A stretch of DNA of 64,000 nucleotides from Diorhabda sublineata (Eukaryota > Arthropoda > Insecta > Coleoptera > Chrysomelidae), in the NCBI RefSeq assembly GCF_026230105.1, contig NC_079476.1:28262559-28326558 (forward strand), written 5' to 3'. Shown one piece after another: positions 1 to 12,789 of the stretch. A program made the position numbers and the translations under genes. The first letter of the stretch is position 1, and each line of letters opens with the position of its first letter. The notes beneath the pieces were generated by a model, which had not been told where the DNA came from, ran no database searches, and saw only the letters and a program-made list of their open reading frames with translations.

Positions 1-286
1 TCATTTCTTCCATATTATTTTTAATTACAATTATTATTTATCTAAAATATAACATTTTCATTAAATTCAGTTTCATCTTATATATTAAAAAAATTGATTC
101 CCATTCCGAGTCCGTTCAGGCGTTCTACCCAACCAATTTGCTTATTTCTTTTTTTTAAATGAAAGGTGTTGATGCACAGATCAGCCATCAACCATCGGAT
201 TTCATCTAATTTTCACCATACTCAAATACGATTTCCCCCTGCACATTACTTATGGGAGTTTTTCACATACACACGTTCTATCCTCA

Positions 287-700
287 ATATCTCAGGTTCT
301 AATATAGCTACAGAGTTCGTTTTGGCTTAAGAACACTCGCTGAAATACCTTCTTTCTTTTGAGTTTTTGAACACTTAAATCGGTTGAGTTGGAGAGGAGC
401 TAGGCGCGGACATTCAATGTGGAGTTATGGATTTTTGTAGGTTTTTGGCAATTTTTGTACATTCAAGGATCTATATCTCAGGTTCTAATATAGCTACAAA
501 GTTCGTTTTGTTTAAGAACATTCGCTGAAATACCCTCTTTCTTTTGAGTTTTTGAACACTTAAATCGATTGAGTTGGAGAGGAGCTAGACGCGGACATTC
601 AATGTGGAGTTATGGATATTTGTAGGTTTTTGGCAATTTTTCTACATTCAAAGATCTATATCTCGGGTTCTAATATAGCTATAGAGTTCGTTCTTTTCTA
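287..700. repeat. 185-bp tandem repeat (two full units plus a partial third)
   Basis: Units start at about 287, 473 and 658 with the phrase ATATCTCAGGTTCTAATATA, giving periods of 186 and 185 bp. The first two units are nearly identical along their whole length; the third stops after about 40 bases. They lie directly upstream of the Helitron-type end at 764, and internal minisatellites are common in non-autonomous Helitrons, so I infer that they belong to the same element. Confidence 0.85.
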
Positions 701-735
701 TTATAATGATTCCTGATACTTATTTAATGGATTCG

Positions 736-764
736 ATGCGAGCGAAGCCGCGGGTAAAAGCTAG
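736..764 (+). mobile_element. Helitron-type 3' terminus (CTAG end)
   Basis: The segment GCGAGCGAAGCCGCGGGT followed by AAAAGCTAG and then a T matches the GC-rich hairpin plus CTRR terminus of insect Helitrons, which insert between A and T. The terminal G is at 764 and the host T at 765. I cannot place the 5' end (a TC start); it may lie near the left edge or outside the window. No Rep/helicase coding was seen, so the element is non-autonomous. Confidence 0.7.
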
Positions 765-3029
765 TATTTATTATATAATCAACCTTTTCACTGACCTTTT
801 CACTAAGACCTTATTTTCAGCTTTAATAAAAGATATTTGGTTTTTAAGTGATAACATATAAACTATAATAAAATACTTTGAAAAAAACTCAAGTTTGTGT
901 TCTCCATACAACGATTCATTGTACTTGTAGCAACTACTTTTCGTCACCCTTCATTTTGCTGTCGGGAATATGGCACAAAGTTTTGTTGCGATGGGAGAAC
1001 CTGGAGCTTCTCTTTCTCCAGTCTCCAGTGTCATCGACGCAGGCCAATTCGAAATACTGCTTTGATAGCAAATGATTCCTAGCCTCAATAGCATCTGTTG
1101 ATCTCTGAGTGAAAGAGACATTCTTATATTTTTTGTATTCTATTACAATTTCTGCATTGATATAGATTTACCATGTCATCTGTAATACAAGACGAAAAGA
1201 AGCACAAAAGATTTTGCACATGTGTATAGCTCCAGGTCTAATGTGTATAGCGTTTCTTGTTGCTGTTGAGCTTGGTAACCTTGACTTTAGCGATGACTAT
1301 TTGTGAATGTCCGAAGTAGTATAGTACGTGATGGTATAATAATCAGTCCCTTTGGCAATTGGAGAGTTATTTACCTGAAGGTTTTTCTTTGGAAATTGCA
1401 GTTGTTCCAAAAAAAATAATCCAGATCAACCTAGATCTCATTCTATGATGACTTTTTTATTAATAATAGCTTTGTTCGCGGGTCCCTCCCCCCCCCAAAC
1501 CTCGAACATTATAATGCCTTAATAATTCCGTAGCTGTTTAAGTGTGAAATCCACACATATAACATTCACGACTGAAATGCCAAAATTATTTTATGTTTTC
1601 ATTTCTAGGAAAATATTAGATGTTAACTAATTCATTAAATATACAGACATAAAGCTATAAATTGATAGCCTATTATACGATTTTATAGGTTCTTGCGGTA
1701 TCAACTTCTATAGTTATTGACCTCGTATTATTTGAGAGTTTTATTACTGCACTCCAGGCGCCACTAAGAAATAACAGCGTTCATTAGCACGCAACGAAAC
1801 ATAGTACAGTGAGAAATTTCATTTGGGTGTTTCAAAATAATGTCCAATTAAATAATAATTGGAAACTAATCCTAATGTAGATGTTATTAGAATCCAGATG
1901 TCACGAACAAAACTCAGTGCTCTATACTCTGAGCCATATTATTATTTAGAGGATAGTTGTGAAGATTGACTCCAAATTTGATAACCGTACATTCACAAAA
2001 TATATACAATACTTTTCAAGTTTTGAATAACAAATATCATTTATTTTTTATGACTAAGATTATACGAAGGATGACTATTCAATAAGTAGACTGGCGTGTT
2101 ACAGAAAAATAATATACTACTAAACAAATCAGTTTACTTATACCTTAATTCGCATCAGAGTTTAGTATAATTGAATAGGACTGCAACAAATTGTAGTGAA
2201 GTACCACATGAAAATCCGCAACCAAAAATTATAATTAATCAAAAAAATATATGACCCGTGCTTTTATACGAGCCAAGAGGTTTCAAGATGGACGAGAAAA
2301 CTTTCTAAATGATTTTCGCCCAGATAACACTTTCACATCCAACTTGTTATATCTTTCGATCCTTACCGTCGATTAGGTATTTGTGAGATTGTGTACGATT
2401 CGATAGAGAATTCATTAAGAAAATTCTACATGAAAATGTTAAGATGTAGAAATATAAAACGTGTGGAATTTCCACATTAGAATAGAAGCTCACAAAAATT
2501 TTCAACTGATAATTTGAATGACATTGAAAATATACCAAATTAATGGGAAACGATTATAATATTTGTATGACAGACGTTTTTTATGATACTGAAATCAAAG
2601 TACAAAGCAATTATGAATATTTTTTATAATCATGGTGTTCTGTACCTTCACTGGATTAACAGAAAATAAAACTACTATTCGATTTTGATAAGAGATTGAA
2701 GATAATACAGCCAAATTCAATATCCATGTATTAGACCATGTATTAGAATTTCAGTATGGGCTCTAAACTAATATAGGGACACTCCTGCTCCAACACTGTT
2801 TCAAATGATGGATGGTTCGCAAGAAGTGTCGAGGGAGACAAATACTAAGGCCACTCTTCATATTTTGAGATGCCACGAAACTAAAGGAGCTATGTCTATC
2901 AGCACTGCGTTTTTAAATACCACAATAGGTAATACTGTCAATGGTGAATTTGTCAATAGAACATGTGCAAGCTATGATCTACCATGTTTTCCACCTTTTG
3001 GTCATACCGAAACTCACTGTTTACACTAC
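765..3029. other. Gene-free AT-rich stretch
   Basis: I see no recognisable exon, RNA gene or element core here. Short open frames at 878-1082 and 2805-3035 resemble no family I know. A C-rich run (CCCTCCCCCCCCCC-like) lies near 1486. Confidence 0.5.
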
Positions 3030-3440
3030 AATTAAATAACTCATTTCACAAACTAAAAAAACAATTTATTAATCAAACTGAGAATTTAAAAATAAGTTAC
3101 TTTTGGTTTCAATCATCTGACCAGCGTACTCGACGAATATCAAACTATTGAGAACATGGTATCAGTGTACAAACTGCCCTTAATACTAAATCTTATCGTA
3201 TATAATAATAATTATAAATAATGATAGAATCAGTAGATAAGGATATTTACATTAATATAAGATAAAAATAAATAATTGAAGATGATACGTTAATGGAGCT
3301 AAAGTTGACAATATATATAACTGACATAAATATGAAATATAAACAATTTATTGGTGATGATAAATTTAATGAGGCTAGAGATCATAGTCATAATAATTGA
3401 TAATGGTGCGTCACTGCGATAAGGGACACTTCGAATCACT
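3030..3440 (-). repeat. Solo LTR of the same family as the LTR at 35.1 kb
   Basis: Read on the minus strand, this segment matches 35102-35396 over most of that length. Shared blocks include ATATTCGTCGA, TTTGTACACTGATAC and GGATATTTA-type stretches. The start AGTGATTC and the end around GAGTTATTTAATT correspond in both copies. It is about 115 bp longer than the other copy because of an extra block near 3253-3420. No internal retroviral coding flanks it, so a solo LTR left by LTR-LTR recombination is the simplest reading. Confidence 0.75.
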
Positions 3441-5690
3441 TAATTCTTCCACTACACAACACTAATACAAGAAATATTCTCTTCGTGATAGACGTTTTAA
3501 TGCTATATTGTTATATTTGAGATCCGTTGCAGTAGACATTTTATCTAATTAAATGAAGAAAATGCTGATATTGATAATATTAATGTATTTATTATGTAAT
3601 GAAGAATATTATTGGAGTATTTCCAAAAAATAGTCTAATATCCTATTAAGTACATTCAAATATTGTCCTTTCACTGCAAAGTTATATCGAATCGACGAAA
3701 TCATGGGATTCGTATTTGAGGTTCAGTAACTATTTCAACGATGTCAACTAATATCTGAAATCTGCATATTGCATCACGAAATCAAATTTCCATTTCAATC
3801 CTACTGAATTTCTAAATGTAATCAAAGTTATTTCATAGAAACTTGCTTGTTACACATGAGATGAGGAATTAGTAACATCCATCGTTTATTGCTTACGTCA
3901 TTTTAAGTATATACCTACAAAAAATTCCGGACGGTGGTATTTCTCGGTCAATAAAATAAAAAAAAACATTCACAACAAAATATGAAGGTTCAAAAATATA
4001 TTCATATTGCGTCGTCCTTTCATATTTTAGTTAATCAAACCAAATGAGATATTCTTTCACGTAAAATGATTATATTTTCTTTTCCAGCGACGCGTCTCTG
4101 TGTATAGGGAAACGAGTCTTGTTAAAATATAATGCTGAGGTTAAAATCTGTTCTAAAATGTTTAACGCATTCCATTACTGTGAAGTACTCATAAAGTAAA
4201 AGGCGTTTATATAAATATTTCACTCGCATACGTGAATAAAAAAATAATATACACATTCAAGACCTGGTTAAAAATACAAAACCATAGATTGCCACTCATG
4301 TTAATAAAAAATAATTTGAATGAATGAATGAATTATATAAGGAAATGAATGAAATAAGTATAGAGAGAGCTAAATAAAATAAAACTAAAAGCAAATTAAT
4401 GGCAAAAAGAGATTAAGTACATAATAATCAAATATAGGAAAAACGAGGCAGTTCAGACAAAGGGAATAAAACGGGTGAAATGAACGATCATAAAATATGC
4501 ATTATTTGAATTGGCTCCTCTTGGATATGATGAAGGCAATAGTATTTAGTCTAAATTAGATACAATTCTACTGAATTCTGAAGCATACCTTAGTTTAGTT
4601 CAACATGGTTGAGTGTTAAATCTGTTAAAGTTGTTCATGACACTTTTGAAAATCGAAACTTTGCAAATTTCAAGAAAATAAAACTAAAGTATGGGGAAAC
4701 GTCGGCAAAGACATAAAGTAGTGCTTGCATGGCGATTCCTTTTTGTTGTGTACCAACAATCCATCATTTCAGTATTAAATCATTTTAGTATGAAATATGT
4801 ATAATATCAATGGAAATTTGACAAGACGACAAATCTTTTACAAGGTAAACTTTTTGGGAACATTACAAATCACCTAAAATATTTTCAACACCAGGCACCA
4901 CTGATTTGAACCGTTTATAATTGTACTGGTACTTTACATAAACCTTGGGTAGAGGTTGGGCATACGGTTAACTAAGTTTGGGTTGAAACCATCATAAGCA
5001 CTTGGAAAGCTCTCCTGGATGGTTCGCCGATACTTTTTTGAGCACCAACAACAAAAAGCTTATATTAACTTATAGTGAGGATGGATAACTGGAGGAAACT
5101 AACATGGTGTGATTGGAATACATCGTACAACCTGTGGAAGAACAATCTATATTCCTATGTGAAGCTGAAATGCAACAAAGGCTACGTGATAAGGGGTAAT
5201 TAAAAAAATATTAACAATTATGAAATTACATCGAGTCAATTACATTAAATCCGTTGTCGATTAAATGTATTACAATTTCATGACAACAACCTTATCATTG
5301 AGAGCTTGATTCTAGGGAACTCATTTGAGCACTGACAAATATTTCTCTTGCACGCCACAAATGTGACATTTTAAACTGCAGACGGGGAGCGATTACTATG
5401 CGCTGTAATGGGTGAAATTAACCAAAAATTTCTTGTGGGAATTATATTTGACGTTGACCATTTGTACGATTTATAAATGTACTCTGGGAAGGAATTATTC
5501 CCAAAGTTGTACATTTTTTAACATAAATTTTGATTATTTTTAGTGTTTCACATTCATTTGCCCCAAGCAAAGTTCTGGTAATGTCATTTATTAATACTTA
5601 TTGCTGGCAGATTTGACTTTATTATTTAAAATTGTTTATCAGTAAGCTTCAATATTTTATACATTTTATATTATATAAGGTTTCCGCGGT
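3441..5690. other. Gene-free AT-rich stretch with a (TGAA)n tract
   Basis: No coding region recognised. A short GAAT/TGAA microsatellite lies at about 4316-4331; an ATTC tract of opposite sense is at about 7605-7625. Confidence 0.5.
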
Positions 5691-5744
5691 CAGGATTATA
5701 AACAAAAGAACTAGGATCACCGTATTGCAATTTTAAAAATTCTT

Positions 5745-5780
5745 GACGATTCGGCTCCCACTTTGAAGCCATCATCAAGA
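5745..5780 (-). ncRNA. Hammerhead-ribozyme-like core in Penelope terminal sequence
   Basis: On the minus strand the order is CTTGATGATGG, a 6-bp stem (GGCTTC pairing with GGAGCC) closed by a short loop, then CGAATCGTC. This resembles the hammerhead layout CUGAUGA, stem II, GAAA known from Penelope-like element termini. Two core positions look altered (CTGATGA reads TTGATGA, GAAA reads GAAT), and I could not identify a convincing stem III, so it is probably inactive. The position just beyond the 3' end of the inverted Penelope arm fits the family. Confidence 0.4.
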
Positions 5781-5819
5781 GAAGGGTGTGGATAGGGTGG
5801 TTATTCGTTCATTGGTAAG

Positions 5820-6297
5820 AAGTGATCCAATTACGTGGTCACAATCTGCCTACTCCACGCAACGAATCACCCCTTTATACTGGTTGTTTCTAAAGCATCA
5901 ATCTGCCTACTCTTAGGAACTTTACCGAGAAAAAGCTGAAACAAAAAAAAATAAAATGATCAAAATAGGAAATAAAAATAATATGATTACTATCAAGAAC
6001 ACTGTTGACACTAACACACTCACTGCAGGTATTGAGCTAACTGGGGAGCTAATCGACTGGAACTTGTAATTATAAGGGACCTATTGGCGGGTTTTGGGGA
6101 TTTGGCGCGTATGAGAAGTATATCATTGGCGGAAGGGGTAATAAATGTATGGAGATTGGCTTCTCGGGGGATTTTAGAAGAAATGTTGTTGTTGGTTCGA
6201 GTGGTATTGGAGCGAAGTGGATGAAGAAGGTGTTTCCAAGTTGCCGGCAATCTCCTTGTATGCCGACAGTTTGGAAGTTTCTCGATTTCGATATTTC
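5820..6297 (-). repeat. Left inverted arm of the Penelope-like fold-back element
   Basis: The arm is the reverse complement of 6733-7222 with moderate divergence. Both arms carry the same C-terminal coding tail (one copy reads SSKIPREANLHTFITPS, the other SSKTPQEPHHHTFITPS), the same untranslated sequence around AACACTGTTGACACTAACAC, and the repeated phrase CAATCTGCCTACTC. The right arm has about 9 extra bases near 6787. Confidence 0.9.
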
Positions 6298-7017
6298 CCC
6301 CACAGATATTCTTGTCAGATTTGATATTATCTCCTTATTTACCAACATCCACATCGATGGCACTTTGAATCCAGTCAACCATCTGAAATCAATTTTTTGA
6401 GACAAACATTGATTCAGAATAGTAACAACAAATCCCAAATTGCTAGGAGCATCCACAAATTTCCACAATTTCATCAACTGAGGGTATCCCTTCCTTACAT
6501 GTAATAGACAAAATTTTCTGAATCCTCAAACTCCGACGATATTCTCACAATTGCACAAACTCAATCAGAAACTCTCCCACCTAATCAGAAAATATCCAAT
6601 GAACACCATGGGGTGTATGAAATCCCCTGCTCAGATTGCTCTCGTTCCTATATTAGCCAGACATACCTAAATACAATCGATTTCAACAGAACCAAAACTA
6701 TCGCACTACCTTGATTCTTCAAGTCCAAGATTATTCGAGAAGATATCGAAATAGAGAAACGTGCAAACTGTCTGAATACAAGGGATGATAGCCAGAGATT
6801 GCCGGAAATTTGGAAACAACTTCTTCATCCACTTCGCTCCAATACCACTCGAACCAACAACAACATTTCCTCTAAAACCCCCCAAGAACCCCATCACCAC
6901 ACATTTATTACCCCTTCCGCCAATGATATACTTCTCACTCGCGCCAAACACCCAGAACCCGCCAATATGTCCCCTATAATTACAAGGTCCAAGCGACTAG
7001 ATCAAGACTTGCAGTGA
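6149..7017 (+). pseudogene. Penelope-like retroelement: RT fragment, GIY-YIG domain and C-terminus
   Basis: Three parts are readable on the plus strand. First, LVRFDIISLFTNIHIDGTL (6311-6367) matches the conserved RT block around the first catalytic Asp of Penelope-like elements. Second, GVYEIPCSDCSRSYISQT (about 6610-6665) is the start of the GIY-YIG endonuclease domain. Third, EDIEIEKRANCLNTRDD followed by a basic, proline-rich tail ends with a stop at 7017. Most of the RT, including the YxDD block, is deleted and the parts lie in different frames. The element copies itself as a retroelement in the nucleus; this copy is dead. Confidence 0.88.
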
Positions 7018-7222
7018 GGGTGTTAGTGTCAACAGTGTTCTTAATGGTAAGAATATAATTTTTATTTTCTATTTTAATCATTCTATATTTTTTTTGTTTC
7101 AGCTTTTCATTTCATCGGTAAAGTTCCAAGTAGTGGGCAGATTGAGGCCGTGTAATCAACCAGGGAAAAGGGGTAATTAGTTACGTGGAGTAGGCAGATT
7201 GAGACCATTGAATCGGATCATC
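6733..7222 (+). repeat. Right inverted arm of the Penelope-like fold-back element
   Basis: Mate of 5820-6297. It holds the C-terminal coding tail, the stop codon at about 7015-7017, and the 3' untranslated region with TCAGCTTTTCATTTCATC and two CAGATTGAG-type repeats. The right arm ends at GAATCGGATCAT; the sequence with the hammerhead-like motif seen beyond the left arm has no counterpart here. Confidence 0.9.
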
Positions 7223-10200
7223 ATTTTAAGCATTTTTATAAATGATTCTAATATGGATGTACATTTTTCATGTGAAAATCAAGATGTCTTAAGTAAATCA
7301 GTTCAATTTGATTTCAATATCGAAGGAATGAAGTTCAGTTCAAATATCAACAAATTCGGATATATATAATTTCAGAGAACATATTTAGTTCCATATTGAG
7401 TTTAAATTGCTGAATCAGTATCTATTATGTAATACTCGCTTTCTTAATGAGAATCAGTTGGAAATCATGGGAATATACAATGAACATATATTCAGCTTAT
7501 ATCCAGGATATTACATACTAGTTTTATTAAAGCAGATTTTCTAAACGAAAAAAATATCTAACTAACAAGAAATATTAATTTTGCTTTTCATATCTGGCAA
7601 ATAAATTCATTCATTCATTCATTCAACTTGTATTTAAAGTAATGTTTGGTAATTATGAACAACGAGTGTAAGTTATACGAGGTGTAGCTATTGAGCCTTA
7701 TATTTTATCTTTCAAATACTTTCACAAAAATGATGAATTACTCTGTTCATTCCCACTCCGTCATGAAAGTTCAACAACGTAAATGTTTCTTTAAGCTAAG
7801 AAATAGCCAGAAATCACTTGAGTCTAAATAAGGCAAATAAAGAAGATGTTTGCTCGAGAGTTTAACTGTTTAGTATGCACTGTGGGCGAATATTTACTGA
7901 GTCAGTAAATATTCGCACACAGTGCATACTGACTAATGAATTGCAGATAAATATTTTGTGGTGTACCAGTTTGCTGTAACTATACGTTGATCTTTAAGCT
8001 TAATTGCTTCAATTAATCATATTGTAATGTTCTTATTCATTTAAACAGTTTTTCAATGAACTTATTGGTATGTTCACTACGACATCCGATTATTTTCTGA
8101 CTCTGGCTGCTAAGCTATTGCCTAGTTATATATATAACAGTTTTCTAGATAATTCTGGTCTAGAATGTAAACAAACAAAAAGGCCTTATCAGAAATTGTC
8201 TTCATGAAAACAATTAAAACACGATGTAAATATCCTATAAAAACTGTACTAAGGATGCCGCTTTCTAACCGGTGCTTTCTAGGAATTGTAACCGGCGCGT
8301 CCACCAAACTTCAACTATTAACATAATTGAACAAGATTGACTTCACGGTCTGTGCCAGTGGCAGCGTTTGTAACATTATCCTACGAGAGAACTTCGTACA
8401 TGTTTCTTGACATATATTTTCCGGCTCTCCTGACGAATAGAAGTATCGTCAAATGGTATGTATCTTTCATTAGATATTATAAATTTGGGAAGAATACGAT
8501 ATTCATGATTATATAACATATTTAACACTTACCTCGAAATTCTTATTCGCTCTGTCTTTTATGAATCATTATGCGTATGTGGCACCCAATGATAACACTT
8601 TTTTCAAATAAATTGAAGTTGCTGTTGACGAACAAACAATAAGAGTTGCCTCAATCGCTTGATAGCTCAATCTTGAATATTCTTTCAACTTTTTTTCATG
8701 AATGGTACAATAAGGATGAAGACTAACTCCGTGTGAGCTTAAGTATAGCTGAACTTGCAAGAAAAAAATCATTATTTGCTGGAAAATATAACACGTCTCC
8801 AATTTTTTATTGTATTGTAAAGTTCCACCCAACAATCCGGTGTTCACGAAAAAGTGGGTGTTCAGTAGCTTCACAATTTATCACTTCTTATGAATGATTT
8901 CAAATTGAATCGAATTCTCAAAACATCTCTAGCAGTGTACGCCTTCCTGATTCTGAAGCAGGTCTTCAAGTAAGTAATCCTACTTCGTACCGCTGAAATA
9001 CTCGTTGCAAAGTTTCCCGCAGTTTCGCAATGACAACAGCCATTTTCCATAGCTACCATAATTCGTACCAAATAGAATTTATAGCACTTACAATGATCTA
9101 ATGTACTACACAAAAAATTTGTTGTAGACAGATAACCACAGGAACAAACAATAGGCTAATCTTAGAAATTTGGGAAATTTTTTGTCACATACTTATGAGA
9201 ACAATAAAAACTGGTTTTTACCATCACGATCAAATCAAACTAAATATGTGCTATACTTCCGTTTCATGTAAAAAAAATGCGTATAACAAACAGGAATTTT
9301 CGAGGGATTCGACGATTCCACCGATAAACCCACAAAGATGATGTTCCAGAACGAAACACAGTGACTACAGCTCCTGAAACTTCCTAGCTGAAATATCTTG
9401 TACCAATGTACCTAATGGCGCATCAAGAATAAAGTTTTGTATTCCTAAACATTTGAGCTACAAACATATAAATCAATAAAGTAATAGGAAGCTATAAATA
9501 TTCAGGATTCTTGGTGGAAAAGTTCTTTTGATTTGATTCGATCAGTCCAATAATAATTGAACATACGAGTATTGACGCTTAAAAAAACGCTGAATTTTAT
9601 TTATATTTAATACGAATGAATCTATTCTCATTTAAACCCCAACAATCAATTGAAATTAGCACTATTAGTTCATCGTGAAAATGAATATTTCTTGCAAAAA
9701 CTTTTGAGGCTTGATATTGAGCCTTCCACATTTAACACTTGATATATATCAAATACCTTTCTTTTCGTATGAATTCAATTAATTCTCGTTTTATTACAAG
9801 AAAAATTGTATTTTCATACCTCGGTTGAAAGTACGTACTACTCTGTGAAAAGTATACACAGGCAAAAAATGGAAATCTCGATCCTGAACCGAAAAATCAA
9901 TTTTTGGCCCTTGTTGGGTAATATGCTAAAAATAATAGCATAAAATGAACATTGCTGTCAATTCAAATATTTTCGGGACTCTATTAAATATAGTTTCAAG
10001 TAACCATGGTCGGTAAAAGAAAAAATTTAACCCAAGAGGTGGGAGGGATTGTTAAACTTTAAAAAAACGAACGTAACCACATATAATATATCCCTACAAG
10101 TTGTGATTAGATACTAATTTTTATTTATTCAGAAATAAATTAGAAGATCCAATATAGAGAAACGAAAAATATATAAATATTTCTATTTTATCCGATTAAT

Positions 10201-11120
10201 AGCTTCAATGGCTCCTGTGAAGATTCCGCCTCAGTAATAAAGTTTTATAAATTAATTGGACTATAATTCTAAGCAGATGACAGTTGAGTGAAGTATACGA
10301 CCAATGATAGCAACCAATTTCAAGTTAATTACATAATAACGCAGTTTTATTATCACCGATAAATCTTCAAGAGATAAATTAATGTAAACTCTATCGATAT
10401 CGGGAGAATTTTGGAATATTTGAGAATAATTTATACGGTTTATAATCTTCTAATTATATCTGATGGTTTCATAGAGAATATTGGAAACATTTTTATTGCA
10501 TTTAAAATTCAAATAATATATAAAACGGAAAATATGAATCCATAACTTTGTATTGTAGTATTTTTGTTGACCAAAACTAAAGTTTCTTGAGGTCTTGTAG
10601 TATTCGAGAATCAGTTTTAATAGCTCGGTCTGCATAATAGAAGTGAACTTTCTCATGGGAAGTATTTGTCTTTTACCAGCATTCTCGCTTCTTTATATAA
10701 ATCCGTATAATAGATGTCACCATCTAAAGGTAGGCCGTATTTTGACTCCCACTCATCACTGACGGTTTCCAAAACTCAAAAAACATTTGTGTATAAACGA
10801 TTTTCTATGGATAAGTCAAACGTGTAGTAAATCAGTGGTTTCCAGATGTTAACAATCTTTCGAGATACATTAGGAACATATATGGGAAAAATGTTGTTTG
10901 TTTAATACTAATGCCCCCAATAGCTAAGAACCCATAATTATTTAACTTCGAATTTCACAAGGCAATAGCATTTTCTCTGAGTTTCCCATGTAAAACTGTC
11001 TTTTATTGATAGTTATTACGTTGAGTGAATAGTAATAACATTTCTAAAACGTTTATTTGTGGAATTAGCTATTGCTAATCAAAGTTTACCCAAATTTTGA
11101 ATACACTGACATTTTATTAA
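7223..11120. other. Gene-free AT-rich stretch (apart from the palindrome at 7.9 kb)
   Basis: No host gene or element core recognised. Minus-strand open frames at 8569-8874 and 8871-9113 are contiguous but resemble nothing I know and contain no clear domain. Confidence 0.45.
7872..7930. repeat. 59-nt near-perfect palindrome
   Basis: The arms 7872-7900 and 7902-7930 are 29 nt each with a single mismatch and a 1-nt centre. The arm begins AGTATGCACTGTGGGCGAAT. Transcribed from either strand it would form an uninterrupted hairpin. No protein or known element explains it. Confidence 0.95.
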
Positions 11121-11129
11121 CCTTAGACG

Positions 11130-11410
11130 AGTGGAAACTTTAGTGCAGAAAAGCTTCCTCGAAGAAACTTACCAAATAAAAATATATCTAGAGACACTGA
11201 ACGACGTTTTCGAGGAACTGGGATTGTGAGACCTAAAAAAAATAAATTCTGGTTGGCCAAAAACCAAAAGAACCACTAATAAAGAAAATATCATTTTAAA
11301 TTTAGTTGATCAAAATCCAACATATATTGAAATGAATACGTTTTCTTCAAGTACTTCGAAGATATTTAAAGAGCAACAGCTACAATATTACAAGAAAGTT
11401 GCGGAAAAAC
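11130..11410 (+). pseudogene. mariner-like transposase N-terminal (HTH) fragment
   Basis: One frame gives RNLPNKNISRDTERRFRGTG and the next gives NSGWPKTKRTTNKENI then LNLVDQNPT. This is the order of the linker (RFxxTGxV, GRPKT, ENI, NP) between the two helix-turn-helix parts of mariner-like transposases. There is a frameshift between the two stretches, and no catalytic domain follows. The sequence ends near ACACCCTGCATA (about 11500), reminiscent of a mariner terminus. Confidence 0.7.
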
Positions 11411-12789
11411 CCACAAAAAATTGTATTATTTTTTTTCTTCAGCGCCCTTTATCTTGAATACGGGTGTGGTTACGAAATACGCGATCAACCTTTTTTGAAA
11501 CACCCTGCATATGTGGAGAATTTATGGTAACGTCAGAATCTAGACCGTTTTCCGAAAATGTGAGAAAGATTATTCCATACATGTTGTTGTTGTAATTGGA
11601 GATCAAGACAAAAGGATGTCTGCTGTGTCAGCTGTAGCAGGTTATTAGTTCGGCCTTCTGCATTTTCATTTGTATAACGAAAGCCCACAAATCACTCCGT
11701 TGCTCTTTTTTATAACAAACACTAAAAGTTATAAGACTTACCGGTATCAACGAATTACCCAGTTATTGTTCTCGGAAAAGTGATTTTTAACAGTATTCGA
11801 GGTTTCTGTACTTGGATAATGCGCGAACTATTATGTTCAGAAAAAGGAAAGTTATAAAACATCTATTAGAAATAACAGTGAAGATTATCGATACATATTT
11901 CAAGCGGTAATCAAATTTTTCATAACTTGATTTCAGCTCATGCATTTCTATTATTTTTGCATTTCAATTATTTAAAGATAATAGCAACATTAATTTTTAA
12001 TTCCTTTTTGGAATCAATAATCGATCTTAATTTATTGAAGAAAATAGAAATCGTTCCTAGTACTTCTTAATCCATTATAATTATTTACAATTTTTGTAAT
12101 GGAATCGAAAACCATTTTCGAACCTTAAAAGCATCGATTCTTGTTGAGTCTTAAAAGTAGCAGAGGGAATATAGAATCGCGCTAATTCAGGGAACTGTTT
12201 GGTCTATGTGCGCCAAGCATACCTCTCATTCGACTTGATCAAACAATTTGAGGATACTAATTTAACACTGAAAAAACAATCTTTGAAGATATCAGTTGGG
12301 AACCACGCTATAACTAGGTTTTTTTTCGCATAAAGCTCATTTTCACCTTGATGGAACTATAAATGAGAAAAACTGCTGTATCGCAACCGAAACACATTCA
12401 TGAGAAGCCACTTAATTCTACAAAAATGTCTGTAGGGCAAGATTTATTGCCACACTTGGAAGAGTAATTACTTTCTTGTCGCAACGTTGAACTTAAAAGT
12501 ACGCTGTTCTATTTCATTGACATTCAATAAACATTACAGGGCCATCAAAGCTTCAGAAAAATTTTCCACCATACTACGCCATCAATATCGGTTTATTTAT
12601 ATATATTTTAGACAGTACGTTCCCCGATCTACGTGGGCAGCAGAAGTGACGCGACAAAATTTTCAATTGATATATAGTATAGGAGCGTTCTACTTGCGAG
12701 ACAGTACTTGATAGAAACAGTGGCCGCCATGTTTAACTTACATAGTGTCTTCTTTAAGCTCGTAGTTTTAGCGGTGGTTCACAGTACAA

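Noticed and set aside
878..1082. Two overlapping plus-strand open frames of about 60 codons
   Set aside because: No domain, no splice context, no known family; overlapping frames cannot both be real.
2805..3035. 76-codon open frame starting MMDGSQEV
   Set aside because: Runs into the solo LTR and resembles nothing known; no splice or promoter support.
8569..9113. Two consecutive minus-strand frames (101 and 80 codons)
   Set aside because: Looked like a possible decayed gene, but no motif could be identified in either frame.
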